This document shows, one piece after another, positions 33,121-44,229 of a stretch of DNA of 64,000 bases. This DNA is from Albugo candida (Eukaryota; Oomycota; Peronosporomycetes; Albuginales; Albuginaceae), in assembly GCA_905220665.1 (NCBI GenBank), contig CAJNAR010000174.1, positions 248,001 to 312,000 of the forward strand, written 5' to 3'. Position numbers and translations under genes: made by a program. Each line of letters starts with the position of its first letter. The first letter of the stretch is position 1. The notes beneath the pieces were generated by a model. It had not been told where the DNA came from. It saw only the letters and a list, made by a program, of their open reading frames with translations, and made no database searches.

Positions 33121-34500
33121 AGTTGAAAACTCAGTGTTGGTTCTGGTAATACCGGCATTATAGCCACCGAAATGATACGTCGGATGTCAGCGCTCGCGAC
33201 ATTAAATGAGGATCTTTGTGTGATAATCTGCTCGATCTAAATTTTGTGAGCAGCGACTACTGTAATTGCAGCTGCTGATTGCATTTTTGGTGTGTTTTGT
33301 ATAACAGACATCGCCTCCGCTGGCAATGATATAAAGCCACAGCTTGCACTACTACAAGCACTTTAGCTTGCAATTCATGACTCCAAATGTCCTAGTGTCA
33401 CTCGTCATACAAAATTAAGTGAAATGGGGTGATTGCAAGCTGACCGCATCAGTCAGATCTTTTGCGTTGACGTGCATCACTGCTAAATCAAAGTAATAGC
33501 ATGGAGAATTCCTTCACCGCAGCTTCCACGCATTACCCTATACAGAACAAGGACGATATCCTCATCGTGGACAAAACATGTGCAATAGCCCTTCTAACCA
33601 CAATCATGTCAAGCTTACAGAAAAGCGGAAGAAGTGAGTAGAAATGATGGGATTATATAGAGCCGAAACCCGGCTCTAACGCACGAAATACGAACTCGCA
33701 TTTGACATCGGTATAGTCGCCGTTCCGCATGGTGGTTAGTATATAGCCAGTGCTCATTGATACAGGAAATGTGGATGTGCATTGATTGAAAATCCCCATG
33801 TGAGTGTCCTAACCACTTGCGAATATGGCAAACGATCCTGTCGTTGACGTGTTTGATTGCATCGTATGCAGTGCTTAGCAGACATATCGCTGCTCAAGTC
33901 TTCTTGAATCTGTCAGTGCCAATGCGCTGCGATGAGGTCTTCAATCAGCTTTCTGAAGCATTCGAATGATTTGCACCGAAGGAAATTTAGCTCCGCAGAC
34001 TAACGAACTACCAATCGCTCAAAGCCTCTGAAACTATTCCCCACGATACAATAGCCGTGAGTATCTCCACCCTCCACTTCTCTTCACCGAGAAATAGTTT
34101 GGAAGAATGCAATCGACGTGACCAAATAAAGTCTTGTTTTATCACTATGTACCGCTTGATGAGCACTTTTCCAACGGGCACTGAGCAAGTTATATTCAGG
34201 GAGAAAGCGTCTCCCAGCAGGTACAAACCCGAATCTTGGCTTCAGCTATAAGATGCATAGAGAATAACGTCATATGCATGGTTTGAGCTTTGGGCAATTC
34301 GACTATTCCGACGCTGTTGCATCATACGCTGTGCGTGAGAATTGATGCACAAACGTCGACCCTTCCATGACACAACATTAACTTTCCTTACGACAATCCG
34401 CAACACAACTTCTTTGTGCACAGACTGCGAGTTCTGTCGGTCTCACGCCTCGTCAGGTATTGCCATGAAAGCTCGGACAAGTGTCGCAAATCAATGGTCC
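33121..34500. other. No gene recognised; 5' flank of the Sec39/NBAS-like gene
   Basis: Short ORFs only. The last few hundred bases should contain the promoter and perhaps a first exon: gacaaagcag|gtaaag at 34590/34591 and ttccaccag at 34654 form a plausible 64-bp intron that leaves the frame open into the large ORF, but no ATG precedes it in frame. Confidence 0.35.
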
Positions 34501-34663
34501 TTTCGTGCATAAAATACTCGAAAGAGAACATGAGAAGGCTGAAAAACGCCCGATCGATTCCGCATTACTTTATTCACCGAGACAAAGCAGGTAAAGATTT
34601 ATTTATCAGCATCCCACGGTGACAACAAATCCTAATCGTTGTTCTTCCACCAGATCACATCGA

Positions 34664-37600
34664 ATGCATACACGGTCGCATTATACCCAATCACATCCTT
34701 CCCTCATGACGCCGTGCTATCTGAAGCCTCAAAGAACGTATACATTCCCTAATGGCACTGATCCTCTCCATGTCGCGGCAGCTTGTGATAGGAATGACCC
34801 TGAATCGCTTTGTATTGCAGCCATATATCTCCCTAATCAAATGCATGCATCCTCTGCTAAAATCGTCATTTCTTTCCCAATAAAAGGTGACCTTCAGACT
34901 GAGAATTTCAAGCTCAGCTCTCCATCTTCAACGGCCACATTCTCCTCCAAAAGCTGGCGAATTACATGGAGCTCTTACGCACAGAATCTCTTGGTAACTG
35001 CACTCGAAATGGAAGTGGAGACTGTCGTGGGTCCTCGCTTTTGGCTCTTATCACCTGACAAGCAACTCGAGTCGCGATACAGACTTTTGTGCTCGCAATT
35101 CTTTTCGGATGACATATTGGATTTCCAGTGGAACACTCAGTCGACCATTCTATCGCAATTTGGACACGGGGAGAAGCATTTCTTGCTCGTATTAAATGAC
35201 GCGAAAATCGTATACCTTTACGTTCAGGACATTATATCGGGAAGGTTACTGTTAGATGCTCGGAAATGGCATTGTAGGCTGGTTTCCTGCGCATATCATC
35301 AGTATAAAGGCACACTAGCACTCAGTGGAGATATCTCAGCAACAGATTGTTCGCAGTCAGAAGGAGCATCATCGTGGAGTCTGTGGCAAGTCTCTACAAC
35401 TGATTGCACGTCCACATCGCTGGAGCTACTAGACAGTACCTTGATGCTTGGTCCGACGGAAATTGAACATTGCAAAACGATATGTGGAAGTATTGTGGAT
35501 CAAAGCTTTTCGGTCGATGGTCAAAAGCTCTGTATGCTCCATGGGGAAGGATTTATTGCAATTCGCGAATTAGAAATTTGTGAGAATGTAATACAGTGGA
35601 GACGAGTCAATACAGACCCGACAGGTGTCATCAATCGTGCTACATTTCTGAATAACAATCTTTTGGTCTTTCAGAGCAATTCCCAGTTCTCATTTACCAC
35701 GGTATCACTCGCTCACTTCAAAGTGTTTGGCACCCAGTCAATGGTATACTTGATGGCTCTCGAGCCTCATGGTCACCACTTAATTTCAATTATTTCAATT
35801 TCTGGCGGTATTCGAAATGGAATTCAAAACAGCCTTTGTATCTGCACACTTGTTACCAAAGTTTTCAGTGTCATTGCGGCTCTGATAGCCGATGATTTGT
35901 TGAATGAAGCTGTTGATTTGCTGGAGGAAACACCTCGCTCGGATGCATTCAGCCATGAAGAAGGGTATCAACGTGTTTGGGAGCAGTATTGTCGCCAATC
36001 TTCCTCATCGGCTTCGACGTATCGCATCGTACACCACGCGCCCACACAAGAGGCTGCTTTCCGAGCATTACAAAATATCCAATCCGATTCCTATATCGAA
36101 CAGCAGAGTCTTTGCACCATTTTTTCCACAGCCGAAAGTATGGAACGAATGCTCCAACTGAGCCTCACACGAGCCTCTGTACCCGCAGCTTCACAACTCA
36201 GAAGATGGCTATACCGCTTGGGCACAATGAAGTTACTAGCGCCCACACTGCGTCCACAAGCGGAATGGTATGATTCCCACTGGTATCTCGAATTTCGTGA
36301 TATCAATCTTGTGGACATGGCGATGCATTTGGCTTCATCGAGACATATTGACGCACTGAAGGTTTTGTGGATGCGTAACAAATGGAATCTCGTGTGTCAT
36401 CGACTAAGCATCCTAGCATGTCTTCCAATCTCACCTCACACCCATACAGAATGGATTCCCGTAATCGCACCGGATGATGCGGTCTTTTACGGTCTGAATG
36501 CTGCAAATGACGTGGTCAAGCTTGACCTGGAACAAGACGATAACAAGAGAATGGATTTATCGGATGAAGAGCTGCGAGCGATCACCGAGTACACGTCCTT
36601 ATCGTATACGCATCGATTGGAAGAGATGGCGTCGGCGTTCCATAGACTTTTTATCTATTGGGATGATACATTTGGTCAACTTGCCACCGTGTACGACGTG
36701 CTAGAGCTATTACCATCTCAGCTCTCGTCGCATCGTTGTTTGGCATCAATCAGGGACGCTATCAAGCAGCTTCATTCAGCCGAGTATCGGTATGGGTTAA
36801 GTATTGGAGTACGATTCATAGAGTGGCAAATAATGTCTACAGAAGATCGTATGCGGCTGGTGATAACTCATCCACACATCTGTCTTGGAATTATTCGCTC
36901 CATCTTCTTGACGTCCAGTGATCGTTTAGCAAAGAGAAGAGCTGTAAACGCTTTGTGTTCATGCCTTGTTGATCAAAAGCCGCTTTGTATGGAGATTTTG
37001 ATGGATTCTTATTCCTCAGAAGAGGAAAAGATAGGTGCATTCCAAGTGCTCGCAAATACACTGGAAAATGAATCCGTTTCGGAAAGTTTGGTCAATATCC
37101 TACTACAAAACTGTCCTGTGGATCGTCTCGGGTCGTTACTGCACAAGTTGCGGCAATTGGAAACTCCAGCTGGACTCGATATAACTGCACTTGAGCATTA
37201 CGCTCCAAACGAACGTTACACACGACTTCAACTTGGCTTGACTATCGCATCAGATAAAGTTGCGTGGCTTCAGGCTCTATGTACGTCATCTATCCAAGCG
37301 GACTCATGTACACGGCTGGATGAGCTTCAGGTTGTCGCGTACCATCACAAATGGATTCTTCATTCTCTAAAGACCGGAGACGGATTTCAGACGTTACTGC
37401 TCTATTGGAAGGAGCACATAAAGATGCTGACTCATCCGCAGCTATCAGCTTTCCTGACGTTATTCCGCGAACTTGAGAATGAAAGTCCTCGTCTGACGGA
37501 GCTCACCCGACTTTGCGAGTCACAAATTCATTCATCGACCCGTGTGGACACACTTTTACCACTTGGAGAAGCATTTCCAAGTCTCCAAGTCGATCAATTC

Positions 37601-40057
37601 TACGAGGACGCAATGTACCGCGGTCATGTACTGGAGTCACTCGCAACTCAACAGAGCACGTACTCAATCGCGGTGTCATTTGCAACTCAGTTTGAGATGG
37701 ACCCGTACAACTGTCTTCTCGCGTACATTGAGCATGCTTTCAAGACCTCGCAGCCGCTACAACCGTTTGATTCCGTGCATCCTATCCAAGAAGCCCTTAC
37801 TCAACCGAGTAAACTCGTGCCATTTCTGCTCAAAGTTTACAATCAGCTGAGTGGGACGGATTACACGACTCTCATTCTTGTGTTTCGGCTGCTGTTGGAG
37901 TGTTACAAACGCCTGCAGAAGAGTCCATCAGCGAATTTCGAGTTGAAGCTCTCTGACGCATGTTATCGACGATGGACGCTGCTTTATGTTTGTCTCAAAA
38001 GACTCAAAGACCTCTCTGAACAGCGTATCGACTTTAAGCTTATGGCGGAGAGAGAGAACGGACAAGCGCTGATGGGAGATACTTGCTGTCCGACTCATAG
38101 CGTCGCGCTCAAAGCAGTACTCCCATTTGTATCTGCACAAAACATCAAGCTCATCAGTAAGATACTGCTACAATTGCATCAGATACCTGTGAGCTCGTTC
38201 GTTTTGCTTTACATGAATGAAATGTGTGGACGGATGGAATCAGCGGCGGATTTGTATGAGGCCTGCTATCCATTTCTCCCCGTGCTATCGGATGAAGACC
38301 TTGTCAATTTTTACGATGCGTTTGTGGGCTCAATGATCTCATCGAAAGAAAGCACACAATTCCAGCATTTACAGCGGGTCGGTGATCAGCTGACACGGGA
38401 TAAGCAGTTGGAAGTGCGTGTTGATCTCGTGTCACGAATACGAGGACGTAAAGACGAGAGGATGAAGAGAGATATACTCTTGAATGCATTGTGGCTCCTT
38501 CAACGAGATGCTGAGGATACTGGCTGGATGGAAATGATACTGAAGGCGCATCCTGAGGTTGACGATGTACTGGCGTGCTTGAGAGAGAAAACACGCGATG
38601 TGAAGAGATTAGATCGGTTCCTTCGCGTTGTCAGAGGAATGATGGGAGTTCAGGAAGCTCAGATCATGATAATGCTGACGCTGTTCTTGTGTGAGGATGT
38701 ACAACCTCTTCAAGTGTGCTGGATCCAAGAACGCTTTGAGATGGTAATGGAGATGTTGACGGATATGACAGTCAAAATGGCAACTGGATGGCAGCCAACA
38801 CATCATAATTCAATCGGTGAACCCGCCTTCCTGTACGATAGTGGTCCTCCAGAAATGAAAGACTTGTTGCGATTTTTGGAATGGAGCTGCCCACGATCAC
38901 TTGACGCAGGTATAAGCCAAGTGTTTACTCAAATCCAGGCGCTGTACCCGATCTCTTCGACTGATGTGATGCTGGAAAATCAACCGCTCTCGAATGTTGT
39001 GGAGTCCCGATGGCTTCATGAGATTGCACGATGCGTCGACACGAATTCCGGCGCCCAAGGCCTGATGCTCGCTCAAGCCATTCTACTTCATTACCGCACT
39101 CATGAGCGAGAACAACAATTATACGACCTTATCGTTGACGGGAAATCTGCATTCAAGGACGTGTATTTCGCATTTGCATTCCAGACTGTGGCTGGTTCAG
39201 AAACGATTGAGGTCGAATTGGATTTAGACGAAAAAACAGATGAGCTATTGCGGTCCTCACGACCTCATGTATCGCCAAATCTCAATACGATCGCGGGTGT
39301 TATCGCATTGTACGATATATTACAAGGAATAACGTCGTGGAACTGGGAACAAGAGGTCAATTACGCGACCTGTAGACAACTGATGCGGCTGGTCCAAAAG
39401 CAACTAACTGATCCAACGTCGCGACCGCGAGGCTCGTGCTGGGATCGGCTTTTGAGGGAGCAGGAATGGAGTCCGTCCGATTGGATTCTTTGGTATCAGA
39501 AGAGAGCGTATGGCCGAGTGGAAGAAGAAACCATTCTGACTGTGATTGAAACATCCGACAGCAATTCATTCGCTGCTCACGTGGCGTTGCTTTGTCCATT
39601 TCCCAAATTACGCGATCGATTCCACGGCCAAATTGTTTCGTATTGTGTTTCTTGTGCGCGTGGGACGCATACCGAGAAAACGGTGTTCGATTTGGCGCTC
39701 TTACGTTACGATTTGAAGGAGTTGCTTGCATTTGATGTGGTCATTTATCGTTGGCTATGTCGAGAATTACTGGAGAGAAAAGTTGGAAAAGAGAACAGTA
39801 TTTGTAGCTCGATGGAATATTTCATTAGCGCTGCGATTGTATCCGAGGAACTGGAAATTGCTGGACGACTTAATTGTGCTTTTCAACGTGTGCATCCATC
39901 GCTGTACGCATTCGATATATCTCAAATTCTCCTCCAGCGATGGAGTAATACGTTCGAAAGAGCTCTCGTCGCCAGTCGTGTAGCATCCGAGCCCGTAAAA
40001 CTGCTGCTAATGGTCGTTACGAAGAATAACGAGCTGCTAAAGCGGCACGCAAAGTAG
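34664..40057 (+). CDS. Sec39/NBAS-like vesicle-tethering protein (about 1800 aa)
   Basis: One uninterrupted frame; I give the first in-frame ATG, though a spliced upstream exon is possible. The protein is all helical after an N-terminal beta-propeller-like region (SWRITWSSYAQNLLVTA, about residues 100-130). The Sec39-type signature is DMAMHLASSRHIDALKVLWM followed by the RLSIL-x-CLPISPH segment (about residues 560-620), which matches the pattern AL-x-x-LF-x-H...RL-x-IL...PE of the NBAS family. NBAS/Sec39 is a subunit of the NRZ/Dsl1 complex that tethers Golgi-derived COPI vesicles to the endoplasmic reticulum. Length is close to other NBAS-like proteins (about 1800-2400 aa). KNTC1/Rod, a kinetochore relative, is the main alternative. 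The gene is convergent with the PDZ gene. Confidence 0.7.
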   Translation: MHTRSHYTQSHPSLMTPCYLKPQRTYTFPNGTDPLHVAAACDRNDPESLCIAAIYLPNQMHASSAKIVISFPIKGDLQTENFKLSSPSSTATFSSKSWRITWSSYAQNLLVTALEMEVETVVGPRFWLLSPDKQLESRYRLLCSQFFSDDILDFQWNTQSTILSQFGHGEKHFLLVLNDAKIVYLYVQDIISGRLLLDARKWHCRLVSCAYHQYKGTLALSGDISATDCSQSEGASSWSLWQVSTTDCTSTSLELLDSTLMLGPTEIEHCKTICGSIVDQSFSVDGQKLCMLHGEGFIAIRELEICENVIQWRRVNTDPTGVINRATFLNNNLLVFQSNSQFSFTTVSLAHFKVFGTQSMVYLMALEPHGHHLISIISISGGIRNGIQNSLCICTLVTKVFSVIAALIADDLLNEAVDLLEETPRSDAFSHEEGYQRVWEQYCRQSSSSASTYRIVHHAPTQEAAFRALQNIQSDSYIEQQSLCTIFSTAESMERMLQLSLTRASVPAASQLRRWLYRLGTMKLLAPTLRPQAEWYDSHWYLEFRDINLVDMAMHLASSRHIDALKVLWMRNKWNLVCHRLSILACLPISPHTHTEWIPVIAPDDAVFYGLNAANDVVKLDLEQDDNKRMDLSDEELRAITEYTSLSYTHRLEEMASAFHRLFIYWDDTFGQLATVYDVLELLPSQLSSHRCLASIRDAIKQLHSAEYRYGLSIGVRFIEWQIMSTEDRMRLVITHPHICLGIIRSIFLTSSDRLAKRRAVNALCSCLVDQKPLCMEILMDSYSSEEEKIGAFQVLANTLENESVSESLVNILLQNCPVDRLGSLLHKLRQLETPAGLDITALEHYAPNERYTRLQLGLTIASDKVAWLQALCTSSIQADSCTRLDELQVVAYHHKWILHSLKTGDGFQTLLLYWKEHIKMLTHPQLSAFLTLFRELENESPRLTELTRLCESQIHSSTRVDTLLPLGEAFPSLQVDQFYEDAMYRGHVLESLATQQSTYSIAVSFATQFEMDPYNCLLAYIEHAFKTSQPLQPFDSVHPIQEALTQPSKLVPFLLKVYNQLSGTDYTTLILVFRLLLECYKRLQKSPSANFELKLSDACYRRWTLLYVCLKRLKDLSEQRIDFKLMAERENGQALMGDTCCPTHSVALKAVLPFVSAQNIKLISKILLQLHQIPVSSFVLLYMNEMCGRMESAADLYEACYPFLPVLSDEDLVNFYDAFVGSMISSKESTQFQHLQRVGDQLTRDKQLEVRVDLVSRIRGRKDERMKRDILLNALWLLQRDAEDTGWMEMILKAHPEVDDVLACLREKTRDVKRLDRFLRVVRGMMGVQEAQIMIMLTLFLCEDVQPLQVCWIQERFEMVMEMLTDMTVKMATGWQPTHHNSIGEPAFLYDSGPPEMKDLLRFLEWSCPRSLDAGISQVFTQIQALYPISSTDVMLENQPLSNVVESRWLHEIARCVDTNSGAQGLMLAQAILLHYRTHEREQQLYDLIVDGKSAFKDVYFAFAFQTVAGSETIEVELDLDEKTDELLRSSRPHVSPNLNTIAGVIALYDILQGITSWNWEQEVNYATCRQLMRLVQKQLTDPTSRPRGSCWDRLLREQEWSPSDWILWYQKRAYGRVEEETILTVIETSDSNSFAAHVALLCPFPKLRDRFHGQIVSYCVSCARGTHTEKTVFDLALLRYDLKELLAFDVVIYRWLCRELLERKVGKENSICSSMEYFISAAIVSEELEIAGRLNCAFQRVHPSLYAFDISQILLQRWSNTFERALVASRVASEPVKLLLMVVTKNNELLKRHAK

Positions 40058-40427
40058 TGCTTATGATCGGTTGAGAGGTGTATGTCTGACAATACACAGC
40101 GTGACGCATCGATTTAGAGCGTGGTGCCGTATATGGGAATTTGTAGCCTTAATAAAGCAATTGGCGCAGTAGCGATGGGTTCCTACATTTTATGGCGTGG
40201 TTTCATTCTGGTTTCCCTTCATGTTGCACATTCATTCTGTACATTTCGGTGTCATTATAAAACGGTATTATGCTATAATATAATGAGAGCTTTGGATGAT
40301 AAAATACATTGATTGAGCTTTAGCTTTTGTTCTTATAGCTCATACCACTTTTGCTGTGGCCAAATACTCCCTTCCATCGAGGAGTGTTGGATTGTATCCT
40401 TCGTTCGGCTGCCTTCAAGTCGCAGTG
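40058..40427. other. Convergent 3' intergenic region
   Basis: 370 bp between two converging stop codons, AT-rich, with aataaa-like words (cttaataaagc at 40149). It serves as 3' untranslated sequence of both neighbours; no gene seen. Confidence 0.5.
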
Positions 40428-43400
40428 TCATTCAGTGTCCCAGAAAATATCGGCTTGTGAGGGATGACATCGCACAAAGCTATCAAAGACATCTTCATCC
40501 AATTCTTCAGAAAGCAGACAATCATCCTCGGATACTCGAGTTTCTCTTGTATCATCCTCGTATGTACCATCCGACAGCACTTCTTCCAAATCATTACCAT
40601 TTTCACATTCGATAACAGCTGATTTGCTTGTTGCGCTCTCTGACGTCCGTAATATGAATTCTGCATCGATTGTTGATACTGGCGATTGATCACACACGAA
40701 AAATCTTTCACGACATAAATCACAGGCATCTGTGGTCAACATTCCATTATCCGCGTTTCCGCATTGCCGACATGTTTCGTTGGCTTCTTCTGTGACGGAT
40801 TTGTTATCCATTCGTATGGATTCGACAAGAATTTTGATTTCTTCAATCAGAGCCGCTTTTTGTAATATCAAAGTTTCTGATCTCCTGTCCAAATGACCGC
40901 CCAAATATGCTTTTAGCTTGTGCGCTTGTTCTAAATGAGTTGAGTGAGATATGGATACTGAGCCTTCGCAATCCAAGCGCGATTCGTTCATTGCAAGTGC
41001 GTCTACATCGACTTTCGAGGAAGACGAGTCTGTTCTGACAGACTCGAGGCAGCCGTCTGAGCGGATTGTGTACTGCCTGGCCAATGTGGAGACATTATCG
41101 CTGAGGGATGCTCCTGAGCGAATTCCTTCTGATGTGTAAGAATTTATTCGGTCGTTTACTTTACGAGACAAACGTCGTGCAGCGTCGACGGTATTATCGG
41201 TATTCAACGGAATAAAATCGCTACTAATTGCTCGATCCGTACGGGCTGATGTCTCCATTGTTCTCTTGATTTTGACCACCTGATTGGCATTGAAAGACTT
41301 CGATGAGTCAGCACATCGTAGAGCAAACATAGCCACGTTACTATTACTGTGCATGAGACTTTCCTTCTCGTTGAATATAGGCTTGCTGATTGACATGTCA
41401 GTGCTTTTAAACTGCGAAGATTGTGTGTCGACTTGACGATCGGATGCTTTGTCAGGAGCGCGCATTTGAAAGTTTGGAGTGGTTCTGAGCGCCGACACAG
41501 TAAGCCCCTCGCACGCATTCTGTGGAGTTGTTTCTCGTGCACGAGCCGATACCGCCTCAAAGGATGGGATGTTGGACTTTTTGGATGTGAGAGTTGAATG
41601 CTTATGATCCTTCTTCTGACTCGATGGTGCGGCTGACTTGTCCGTTGCGAGAGTCAAATACTTATGCTCCTTTTTTTTACGAGCTGCAATACATGCTTGG
41701 GCGTATACTTGCAGTAATTGCGCTTCCGTGGTCCCTTCCTTTATTGAGAATAATGGAACTCCAGCAAATTTGATTCGATCAATTGGTTCCTCACTCATTC
41801 CAATTATGAGCATCATCGAGGCCGCGAGTGATACAGGAGACTTTGACGAGGATTGTTTCAGGTTGTCTAATACTTGAGATTGCCTCAATTTCTTGGCTTC
41901 GTGCAACATTTGAGACTTGATCGAATCTCCTCTGACATTCTCGTTTTTCTCTTTGTAATTTACGATCGCTTCGTGCGGCTGAGATTTGTAAACCCTACTG
42001 TTTGTCGTTGGCAATTGCTGGGTTTTTAATGTGTGTTCTTTTCGTGATGCAGAGATCGTCCGATTGGTAGAGAGTCGAGTATCACACCTTTCTCTAGAGA
42101 CGTCTGAATGCAAACGATCTGCTTTTCCCGACGTCTGTGCAACAGAGTGTTTTCTTCCGTCTATATCTTCTTTTATGTGCATGTCTCTTTTTCCCTGCTC
42201 TCCCCAAAGATTTCGCCTTTTCTCACACCGTGATGAGGTCCTAGACCGCTCAGTTCTATCGGTTCGAAGCTGAATGTCTGGCATTAACTCACTAGAGCAT
42301 GCTGATGTTTTGTCTGCTGATTCGCTGACTGTGGAAATGAATCGTAGAATCACCGGTTTGCTGACAGAATTTAGTAAGAAAAGCGATTTCTCAAAGCCGA
42401 GTCGTTTGGTTTTGTACGAGTTGATTCCCACAAGAACATCTCCTACACGAACACGATCTATATTCTGTCCAATTGTGACTTGCCCAGGAGAGCCATTACA
42501 CCCGTCATCCAAGATGAAATCCACCATAGGGAGAGGAACATCTTCACGATACTTGCAAAAAGACATTCCGAGATTTCCACGCTCCCAAACGACTTTGAAT
42601 GGCTTTTTAGTCTTGGGTTGTTTCTCACTGCTTATTTCTTTCTGACGAGTTTCATTTATTTGGATCTTTTTTCTACTGGACTGGGTCTGAGGCTCGGACG
42701 GTGAGCTTTGCCTCATTCTTCGATAATTTCCAGGCACCGTACCATCTGTGGGAGCTCTAGCAGGACTTGTCGGTGAATACAAAGGGTCTTCGTGGCGAAC
42801 TCGTTCCTCAGGATAGTGGCATATCGGATCATACACATTTTCGGTTGCTGGCTCTATAGTAGGGCCGTGATCTTCTAACATCGGAAGCGCACCAGGCCGA
42901 GAGCAACTAGGAAGCGAGCGCTCCTCTGTATGGTGTAGAGTGCAGTCGTTGGCTCCGAATTGACTTTGGAGGACGTGGTTTTTCAAGGGTGTGCGAAAAT
43001 GAAGCATCATAGGTAATTTTCCCTTATACAGACGCCTCATAGCACGATCGTACCCCAAAAAAGAGGTTTTCTTACCATTGATACTCACAAGCAAATCGCC
43101 GACTTGAACGCCTGAGAAGCGTGCGATCGACTTCTCATTCAAAACCTGAAATACAACGGGCGGTAGCTCGGTGCCTAATTCTGGTCGAAATGTAAGACCT
43201 AAAGTTCCAGCTTCCCAGTTGACCAAGTAATCTTGCATTTCAATTAGCGATAATTCCCGATTTTTCTTCTTCCCAAAACACACAATTCGATTGGAAATCA
43301 TATTGACAAATTCAAACTGCCTAAGCGGTGCATGTATCCGTTTGAGTAATACACCACGCGTGACCAAAAGTTTATTATGCTGGTAGTACTCTATGTGAGT

Positions 43401-43595
43401 GTGACGTGGTATAAGCGCTCTGACTCTGTAAGAGCTAAGCTGGAAACTTGCACCAATGCGTGATAGGTTATTATTAGAGGAACGGAACTGTACTCTTGGC
43501 TGTGTAGCTAATGGAAGACTTAAGGGTTCCTTTCTGTTGAATAGTATGTTATTCTTACGATTGACTTTCGGCAGTTCTCCTGTTGTAAAGGTCAC
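40428..43595 (-). CDS. Protein with two PDZ-like domains and a C-terminal CxxC zinc motif (about 1055 aa)
   Basis: Numbering from the GTG-proximal end of the open frame at 43595. Residues about 122-203 and 332-420 are PDZ-like: each begins WEAGTLGLTF or WERGNLGMSF, has a VGDLLVSING / VGDVLVGINS core and ends with an LHF/LRF strand. The middle is long, Ser/Lys-rich and low in structure. A KAALIEEIKILVESI helix (about 910-930) precedes C-x2-C-x12-C-x2-C at 942-961 (CRQC...CDLC), a likely zinc-binding pair. The end is acidic. The true start is uncertain: no ATG occurs before residue 99 in this frame, and upstream GTGAGT (43652 on the minus strand) and ACAACAG may mark an intron whose first exon I could not frame. 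Probably a cytoplasmic or membrane-associated scaffold; partner unknown. Confidence 0.75.
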   Translation of the reverse strand: MTFTTGELPKVNRKNNILFNRKEPLSLPLATQPRVQFRSSNNNLSRIGASFQLSSYRVRALIPRHTHIEYYQHNKLLVTRGVLLKRIHAPLRQFEFVNMISNRIVCFGKKKNRELSLIEMQDYLVNWEAGTLGLTFRPELGTELPPVVFQVLNEKSIARFSGVQVGDLLVSINGKKTSFLGYDRAMRRLYKGKLPMMLHFRTPLKNHVLQSQFGANDCTLHHTEERSLPSCSRPGALPMLEDHGPTIEPATENVYDPICHYPEERVRHEDPLYSPTSPARAPTDGTVPGNYRRMRQSSPSEPQTQSSRKKIQINETRQKEISSEKQPKTKKPFKVVWERGNLGMSFCKYREDVPLPMVDFILDDGCNGSPGQVTIGQNIDRVRVGDVLVGINSYKTKRLGFEKSLFLLNSVSKPVILRFISTVSESADKTSACSSELMPDIQLRTDRTERSRTSSRCEKRRNLWGEQGKRDMHIKEDIDGRKHSVAQTSGKADRLHSDVSRERCDTRLSTNRTISASRKEHTLKTQQLPTTNSRVYKSQPHEAIVNYKEKNENVRGDSIKSQMLHEAKKLRQSQVLDNLKQSSSKSPVSLAASMMLIIGMSEEPIDRIKFAGVPLFSIKEGTTEAQLLQVYAQACIAARKKKEHKYLTLATDKSAAPSSQKKDHKHSTLTSKKSNIPSFEAVSARARETTPQNACEGLTVSALRTTPNFQMRAPDKASDRQVDTQSSQFKSTDMSISKPIFNEKESLMHSNSNVAMFALRCADSSKSFNANQVVKIKRTMETSARTDRAISSDFIPLNTDNTVDAARRLSRKVNDRINSYTSEGIRSGASLSDNVSTLARQYTIRSDGCLESVRTDSSSSKVDVDALAMNESRLDCEGSVSISHSTHLEQAHKLKAYLGGHLDRRSETLILQKAALIEEIKILVESIRMDNKSVTEEANETCRQCGNADNGMLTTDACDLCRERFFVCDQSPVSTIDAEFILRTSESATSKSAVIECENGNDLEEVLSDGTYEDDTRETRVSEDDCLLSEELDEDVFDSFVRCHPSQADIFWDTE

Positions 43596-43863
43596 AAAAC
43601 AGATGATTACCCTATACAGATGGTGTCATTTCGCTTTCTGAGTGTGACTCACCTTTTATTGATTATGCTGTTGCCCACAAGGTCGGTGGTAATGCTCTCT
43701 ACTGCGTCAAATGAGACTATTCTACATTGAACATGGCTGATTTTCAATTACATACGCTTTTTGTCACTGTAATTGAGGCATAAGGGGATAAACAGGACTT
43801 GCAACTACGATGGGATGTCGAATTTGTGATGCGCTGCCGTGATACCTATCGTTATACGTCCAG
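43596..43863. other. Upstream flank of the PDZ gene
   Basis: Candidate promoter and first exon region; nothing decisive seen. Confidence 0.3.
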
Positions 43864-44229
43864 TCATTGAACAAACAGCCTGTATGAAGCTTTGTCATCG
43901 TACACATACGATTGATGGTATAAGAATGTCATCTCGCGTATGTGCCGAAGCGTTGTGACACCTTCCAATAACAGCGAAAATTGATCAGAACCGCGCTCCA
44001 GACTCATATTTACATTCGCGATAGCGGTGCGGATGAGGCGGTTTATTTTGAGCAAGGGATTCTTATTTATAAATCTATGCTGACCGCCGTAGTAGATGAT
44101 AATCGAGTTTTGACCCGCAAATTCTCCTGGTAGCGTGATGCAGTGATTCGAATATGTAAGGCAGTCGAAGGAAGGAATATGTGCTAATCCTTGCATATCA
44201 CGCACTATCCGCGACATTAGGGGCCACAT
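43864..44229 (-). pseudogene. Possible family-A-like fragment
   Basis: A 121-codon frame with no overlapping competitor. Its IIIYYGGQHRFINKN segment resembles EFYRGGQENNFLRM in the frame at 57585-57124, and it ends YVYDDKASYRLF, similar in place to YDIIIDTMGGMRSYK of family A. Similarity is weak and was judged by eye. Without a signal peptide or a second family motif it is best treated as a fragment. Confidence 0.25.
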
